Assembly: GCA_030021035.2 (NCBI GenBank) | Contig: JARYZH020000244.1 | Location: 372,001 to 436,000, forward strand | Direction of reading: 5' to 3' | Length of the DNA: 64,000 nucleotides | Source: Notholithocarpus densiflorus | Lineage: Eukaryota > Streptophyta > Magnoliopsida > Fagales > Fagaceae | Shown: piece after piece, positions 58,292 through 64,000 of the stretch | Layout of the letters: every line of letters starts with the position of its first letter | Numbering within the stretch: position 1 is the stretch's first letter | Notes under the pieces: model-generated | What the model was told of the DNA's origin: nothing | The model's input: only the letters and a program-made list of their open reading frames with translations | Database searches by the model: none | Made by a program: the position numbers and the translations under genes

Positions 58292-58309
58292 ATGGTAATT
58301 CATGGATGA

Positions 58310-59018
58310 ATTAACAACATTTCTTGAGATTATTGATGTTTTCAATATGATGTATAACTTGTGTATCTTAATTTATTAACCATTTTTTTAAGAGGGCCCC
58401 ATAAGTGTGGGTTAGTTGGTCATCATTTGACTCATTTCCTTCTCTTTTTTATTTTTTGTTCTTCTTGTCTTTTTGGACTAATTTAATTCTTGAGAGGTGG
58501 GTTAATAAGTGTAACTTTTCGAAGTCTAAAATTTTAATTTAAATGCATATACTATTTAAAAAAAAATAACAATAACAATAATTACTAAAAACAATTGTAC
58601 TGTAGGTTGCTTTCCTTTCTCCTTGGTTATCCTTGGGGTTTGCTAGCTAGAGCTTCCTTTGTCTTCGCGTTTGATTCTAAATTGCAAAGAAAAGCAAAGA
58701 AAAGAAATATGAATGGATTGCATTAAAAAATAAGGACCTCTAGAAGACATATATCTAATTTCCTGAAACTACCAATGAATATATCATTGTCTAGAAAGTT
58801 GGCACGGTTTGTCTCGACAATCTCCATATGTCAAGATGGGCAATCAAATTTGTATAAAGTTCCCTTTGTCCAAATATGGCTTAGTCTTTGTTTTGGGAGA
58901 TTTAAGTGAGAAATCCGCGAGCACTCTCTTAAGAAACATAACCTAACCTCAACCCTAGATAAAGTTAATAATTTCAGCCGATGTGTAGCAATTAATACCC
59001 ATACCAAACCCTATTCAA
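58310..59018. other. Intergenic DNA
   Basis: No gene or repeat boundary recognised. Confidence 0.35.
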
Positions 59019-59021
59019 TAA

Positions 59022-59276
59022 AAAGGCATTTGATTTGCTGTGATGTTACATTACACTGTAATATTACGTTATTGTAATTTTACGTTAATATAATCTCAAT
59101 ACAATAATACAACATTACATTGTTTAGGAATGTGATGAGATTAAGAATATATAATATATTTTGTAATTTTAAACTATGGTAATATTAGAAAAATTAAAAT
59201 AAACCAAAAACCTTAATGTCACATCATTGTAATGTGTATCACATTAAGGGCACATCACAGCAAACCAAACGCCCTC
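59022..59276. mobile_element. Small Tourist-like MITE, 255 bp
   Basis: Ends AAAGGCATTTGATTTGCTGT and, on the minus strand, GAGGGCGTTTGGTTTGCTGT, flanked by TAA at 59,019-59,021 and 59,277-59,279. Interior AT-rich with repeated gtaatnttac words. Confidence 0.75.
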
Positions 59277-59279
59277 TAA

Positions 59280-61660
59280 GAGTCAATGATCTTGGGTGGT
59301 ATATAGAAACAATAAACCTAAAATTAAATCAAATGAACAATACACATGAAAATATCCAGGGTTGTATTTATATATGACAAATTGTATACTATAAACTCCA
59401 AAAGGAGGCCTTGAGATAAGTGGGAAAGTTTTGCAGTATTTTAAAAGTTAATAAGAAAGGAGACAATACTAGAATGACAAAACCTATTTCAAATTAAAAA
59501 TCGTGTCTTCAATTCACAATTTCAGTTGTTTTTCACTTGTGTATACAAATGTGTATGAAAGTTGGTGTGTTTAATTAACACTACCCATACTACAAATATG
59601 AAATATCTCTATCTAGTAAGAGAAGAGTGCCATGAGTTTTTACTTTCAAACCACTTTAAAACTGGGGTCACAATGAAATCTTGATTTATTTAATTACTAA
59701 TTATCAAGAACTTTCTTCAAACAGAAACAAATAACATTGACTTATATACCTCCTTACAAATTTGAAAAGAAGAAGAAAAAAAATAACAGAACAGAAAATG
59801 AAAAGTCAAAAAGTCCTTTGAAAAGCCTAATAAAAGAAGAGAAAAGTTAACAATATTTATAAGGCATTGATTTAGGAAACACTTTTAGAAACATTTCATA
59901 AGAAAAAAAAAAAAAATTAATTTTTTTTTACATTTTTTTATATTTTTTATCAAAGTTTTATCAAAATTTTCATAAAATAATCTTTTTAACAAATACTCTA
60001 AAACACTCGGATCCATAAAAGAAAAATAAATGAATTATAGTACATTCAAGTATGCATCCCGTGTTCTTTCTTCAAAATGTTTGACTACTTTTTTTTTTTT
60101 TTTTTTTCTGAAGAAAAAATGTTTGACTACTTAATTGGTCTTTGTGGTGTCATACGTTACTTCAACTCTTCAATATGAACATTTATTGCGTCTCCTGCAC
60201 GTTCATTGCACGAAATGGGCCATCCATTCTACGTAATAAAAACCTTTTAAAAATGATATTATAATTAATTTTATTTTTGTGAGAGTTTTAGTCTAGAGTT
60301 AGGCGGGAATTAAAATTTAGATCACTTATTTAACCATCAAATACTTTATCAGTTGAGTTAATTAAAATTTATTATTAAAATTAATTAATTATTATAAAAT
60401 TTATGACACAAATTTTATATACAGATATATTAACTTTTAATGCAGAATCTTCTCCAAAAAAAGAAAGAAGGTAATTTAGGATTTATTTATTATATTATAA
60501 TTATACAACATCATCATTTTGTAAGATTTGGAAATGAGAGTTTCATTGTGTCATCAGACACAGGATTCAATTCTCAGATAAATAAATAAAAACAAAACTG
60601 ATGAACCAGAATTTCTCTACATATGAAAGACCCACATAAGAATAGAACAAAAGGTCATGGGGTTTATAGTATTCCACTATTCCGTCAAAACACGCACAGA
60701 CAAAGGGTCTTCTCTTCTCCTTGAAGTATTACTATTATTGCCTGGAAAACCGGCACTAATTGTATTTGGCTATTTGCTAGGAAAAACCGGCCTTACAAAA
60801 CAAAACAAAACAAAACAATTATGACGAGTTATGGGGCCACAATGCAATGAGATTATGAGACCAAAGCAGCATAGCCAAAATGGAACCAGTTCCATCAGGT
60901 GATCACTTGACTCACTTGGGAAAAGGGTTCACAGAATTATAGTTCTCAACAATAAAAAGAAACTCAGTTCCAATCTTTGTTTATATTGATTGAGGGGTGT
61001 TAGGTAACTAAGTAAGTGAGTTTGTAGTATAGTAGTAATCTAGGAAGCATATATACGGACACAGATACGGGTACAGGTACGGGTACAACACGTACGGTGA
61101 CTCGATCAATTTCAAAAAAATTATAACATGAAATAGGTATGACACGGATACGACACGAATACGACACCCTAAATAAAATGTTCATATTTCCTAGGTAGTA
61201 ATTAACCAAAGAAATAAGTACAATAACTCAGATATAACCCTGCAAAATTATACGATCTGTACAGGCAACAAAAGACTGTAGTCAGGTTGGGGACAATAAA
61301 GAAAACCAGCACTGAAACCAACCCAATATGACATGGAACAGTAGTAATCTGAACACAGTTTCTAGTACAACAAAAATCAAAAATCAGATTTGATCCATGG
61401 CCTCGTATGTCTCTCACATCCTAGCATCCTTATGCATCCAAAAATGTAGTCAACAAAAGCAGCTGAAATGGATTTCTAACTGTTCTATCGTACCTGTTGG
61501 TGTGGAAGAAAAGTAGGCATAGAAACATTTTATGATGTTAAGGCAAAAAGAAAAGAGCATATGGAAATTCTATATTTCTATACGTGAATACTAAAATGGT
61601 AGAAGCCTAAATTTATAGGAGCATAAATGATTGATTTTACAAAATAAAACGAGTACTGCA
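59280..61660. other. Intergenic DNA
   Basis: Poly(T) at 60,091, (AAAAC)n at 60,797-60,815 and a gacacggatacg/gggtacagg reiterated patch at 61,050-61,170. Two ~70-codon minus frames at 61,000-61,417 carry no domain. Confidence 0.35.
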
Positions 61661-61679
61661 TAAGTGATGCTGACGGGCC

Positions 61680-61880
61680 TTAACCCGGCTTGACTTTTGG
61701 GTCAACAACAACAAGACTAAATATTTTGTAATAGCTCCCTCAAATTCATGTTGGGTTGTAGTTGACCAACTTGAATTTGGAATTTTGGATACAAGAGATC
61801 ACCAGTGTTTTGGTGAAGGAGGTTTGGTAAAGATATCAGTTAACTGATATATGAAGGTAAGAGTGTAATATATCAGTTTT
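61680..61880 (-). pseudogene. Relic of the end of Copia pol, polypurine tract and LTR start
   Basis: On the minus strand QLTDIFTKP, a stop, then about 27 codons and TTTGAGGGAG match the very end of Copia RNase H ('DIFTK.L') and the polypurine tract that precedes a 3' LTR. Sequence left of about 61,738 would then be LTR, but its far boundary was not seen. Confidence 0.5.
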
Positions 61881-64000
61881 CTTCTCTCTTTTTTAAAGGA
61901 AAAAGGTAATAAATACATGATCTACAATGCTCCTATAAATATAAAGGATACTTTTTTTTTTTTTCTGAAAAAAGAAAGAATATATATATATATATATATA
62001 TTTATAGCATTAAGTAAAAATTAGAGCAGTGATTGGGTGGATTTTTTGCGATTTGTTTATAAGAAGGGTTTTATTTATTTATTTATTTATTTGTGAGATT
62101 AACTTTAGTGTTATCAATTTTAAAGGAAAAAATGTATTTTAAAAGACTGGTTGAGTAGATGTGAATGGTCTAAAAAATTACATTATCATGGATAATATCA
62201 AACAGTTAATTCACTGTGGAATTTGGTTTAGAAACAAAGAATAAGGGGGTGGCGCCACCTAATGGCCAGGGTGGTACTTGAAAAAAAAAAAAATTATACA
62301 TAATAATTTAAAATTTTATATTTATCTACCGTTAAAAAAAAATTTGGGAACATCCTGAATATTTTTTATGCCAATAAAATTAAATTTTGGTCCATAATTT
62401 GAGCAACTTAACAATATATTAGGGTCTTTCAAGCAAAAAGAACCACATGTTTTTATATTCTTTTAAGCCTATGCTACGGCTTTACTTTTAGTTTTTGCTT
62501 TACCTGACACACTATCATTATACGACTACTTTTCCTCAAAAACATTATAATATATATTATACCACTAATTGGTTAAAGTCAAGTAAATTTAGCTTTTTTC
62601 ATTGTACAACTACTTTTCTTTTTTATTTTTCTGATAATTTTGATTAGAAAAAAATAGTAGTTTTAGTTAATTAAGTGAATAAACTTAAAAAGTTACTTAA
62701 TTTTTATATAACATCAATTAATTCATTATATATATATATAATAAACTTTTTATTTTTATGATTATAATTAAACATGTGATTGTCCATTCTAGGGAAATTT
62801 GATTAAATTTACACGAAAAGTGTCACTAAATATTATGTTTTTACATTTTGCTATCATATTATTAGTAATAAACTTATTATATTTTTATTTATATAATTTA
62901 AAATTTTATTAATTATATTATTTATGACGTCACCGGTTCGACCATCGGTCGGATCTCAGTCCAACCAAAAAACCAGTAACTAGTCCATTTTTCAGTTCTT
63001 TCATCGTATTGGTTTATAAAATCATGGAAAAAACCCAAAAAAAAAAAAAAAAAAAAACTTGAATGAAAATCGGGAAAAAAAAAATTATAATAAAACTATT
63101 AACAAGGCCCAAACCAAATGCCAATAGAAAAGCCCAGTACAAGATCAATCTCATCTCAGACCAAGACTATCACTACTCCAACACCAACACAATTACGTTT
63201 TTAATTCAACAAATATTTAAAAAAAAAAAATCCTCACTGCCTCAATGCCTCGCGGATTCACAAGTCATTAAACAATTTAAACTAAAACTAAATCAAACCT
63301 AAAGGCTAAAAGGAAATAAGAAACTCATTTACTTTCCTCAGCCATCGCCGTCCATCCCAGTTCAGCAACACTAACAACAACCATAATTGAACTCCACAAG
63401 CCTTATATTGTAAAACTTTATGTATTTGCGTGTTTTTTGATTGTTGTTGTTGTTGTTGTTGTCAATATATAAAATTTTCTTTTTATTAGATTGTGTAATT
63501 TATGCTTCTTGAGAAACACCCTAGAAAAAATTCCTGGAGCCGCCACTGCAAAGAATAATGGCAAAGAGGAAAAGAAACATGCAGAACAAGAATTATCTAG
63601 CATTTGTACCATGTTATCTCTATGATTAGTTTAATTAGCCTTGGCATTAAGAGTTGCGTAGCATTTAGTTAATTTAATCAATTTAATTGACAGATCGATC
63701 AAGGATTCTTACCAAAGCTTGTATTGCTTGAATTGCTTTGACGCAAGTACATTTTCATTGCTCCAAGTGTGTGCATTCCCTTACTTGACATTTTATAGAT
63801 TTTTTGCTAAAATGCAAAATTTATCTTCTAAGTTTCACTAGAATTCATTTCAGTTTTTTAATTTTGCTATTATTTATTTCAGTTTGCAAGTTTCAAGTTT
63901 ATTCAATTAAGGTTTCTTCGTTAACTCTCGTTAAATTTTTTATAAAAAAAATCTAGATAATATTTTTCAATCATTAGTTAGATTTAAAATTTAAAATTTT
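61881..64000. other. Intergenic, repeat debris
   Basis: Includes (TA)n at 61,981, poly(A) tracts at 62,280 and 63,040, a ggggtggcgccacc patch at 62,247 and a (TTG)n at 63,441. The ggagccgccactgc string at 63,537 is transposon-like. No gene supported. Confidence 0.35.

Overview
This window is nuclear DNA of a flowering plant, almost certainly a woody dicot. It is AT-rich and intron-bearing, and it is dense in plant-type transposons (Copia, Tat-type Gypsy, MULE, CACTA, PIF/Harbinger-like MITEs, tRNA-derived SINEs). Only two host loci are clearly recognisable: an apparently intact cucumisin-like subtilase gene (13,780-18,161, nine exons, 716 aa) and a Q-type C2H2 zinc-finger gene of the ZAT kind whose two halves lie 11 kb apart (34,093 and about 45,941-46,879). 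No rRNA, true tRNA gene or CRISPR array was seen.

Layout. 1-6.5 kb: a Copia LTR, a 72-bp minisatellite and decayed subtilase pieces. 7.1-9.3 kb: a SINE leading into a 348-bp-arm inverted repeat, three short LTR-like modules, a ~190-bp tandem unit and a solo Copia LTR. 10.5-12.05 kb: a long-TIR MULE with a perfect 9-bp target duplication. 12.7-13.15 kb: a Myb/SANT-like relic. 13.7-18.2 kb: the subtilase gene. 18.5-20.26 kb: the 5' end of a reverse-oriented Copia element. 21-23.7 kb: a second copy of the 4.7-6.5 kb block carrying its own CACTA, SINE and MITE insertions. 24-33.6 kb: mostly TE debris, including a second copy of the 3.5-4.2 kb block. 33.6-47.1 kb: the zinc-finger gene interrupted by the Tat element. 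47-64 kb: gene-free, with SINEs, MITEs, a foldback element and Helitron and Copia relics.

The main discovery is the zinc-finger/Tat locus. The element sits inside the (CAA)n tract encoding a poly-Asn linker, so fingers 1-2 are separated from fingers 3-4 and the EAR motif. It has no 5' LTR. Its order is gag C-terminus, pol, antisense plant-mobile-domain gene, LTR-like segment, PBS-like site, then a short start-codon leader. That looks circularly permuted, as if a one-LTR circle recombined in at the CAA tract. The leader ATG is in frame with the zinc-finger 3' half. In-frame stops in the decayed genes of both strands are nearly all TAG (17 TAG, 2 TGA, 0 TAA), as expected if CAG (CHG) and CG cytosines deaminated under plant DNA methylation.

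A second theme is that duplicated blocks act as natural empty-site controls. Two SINE insertions are proven by comparing paralogous blocks, and several other insertions are bounded by clear target-site duplications. All family assignments come from reading motifs; no database search was possible.
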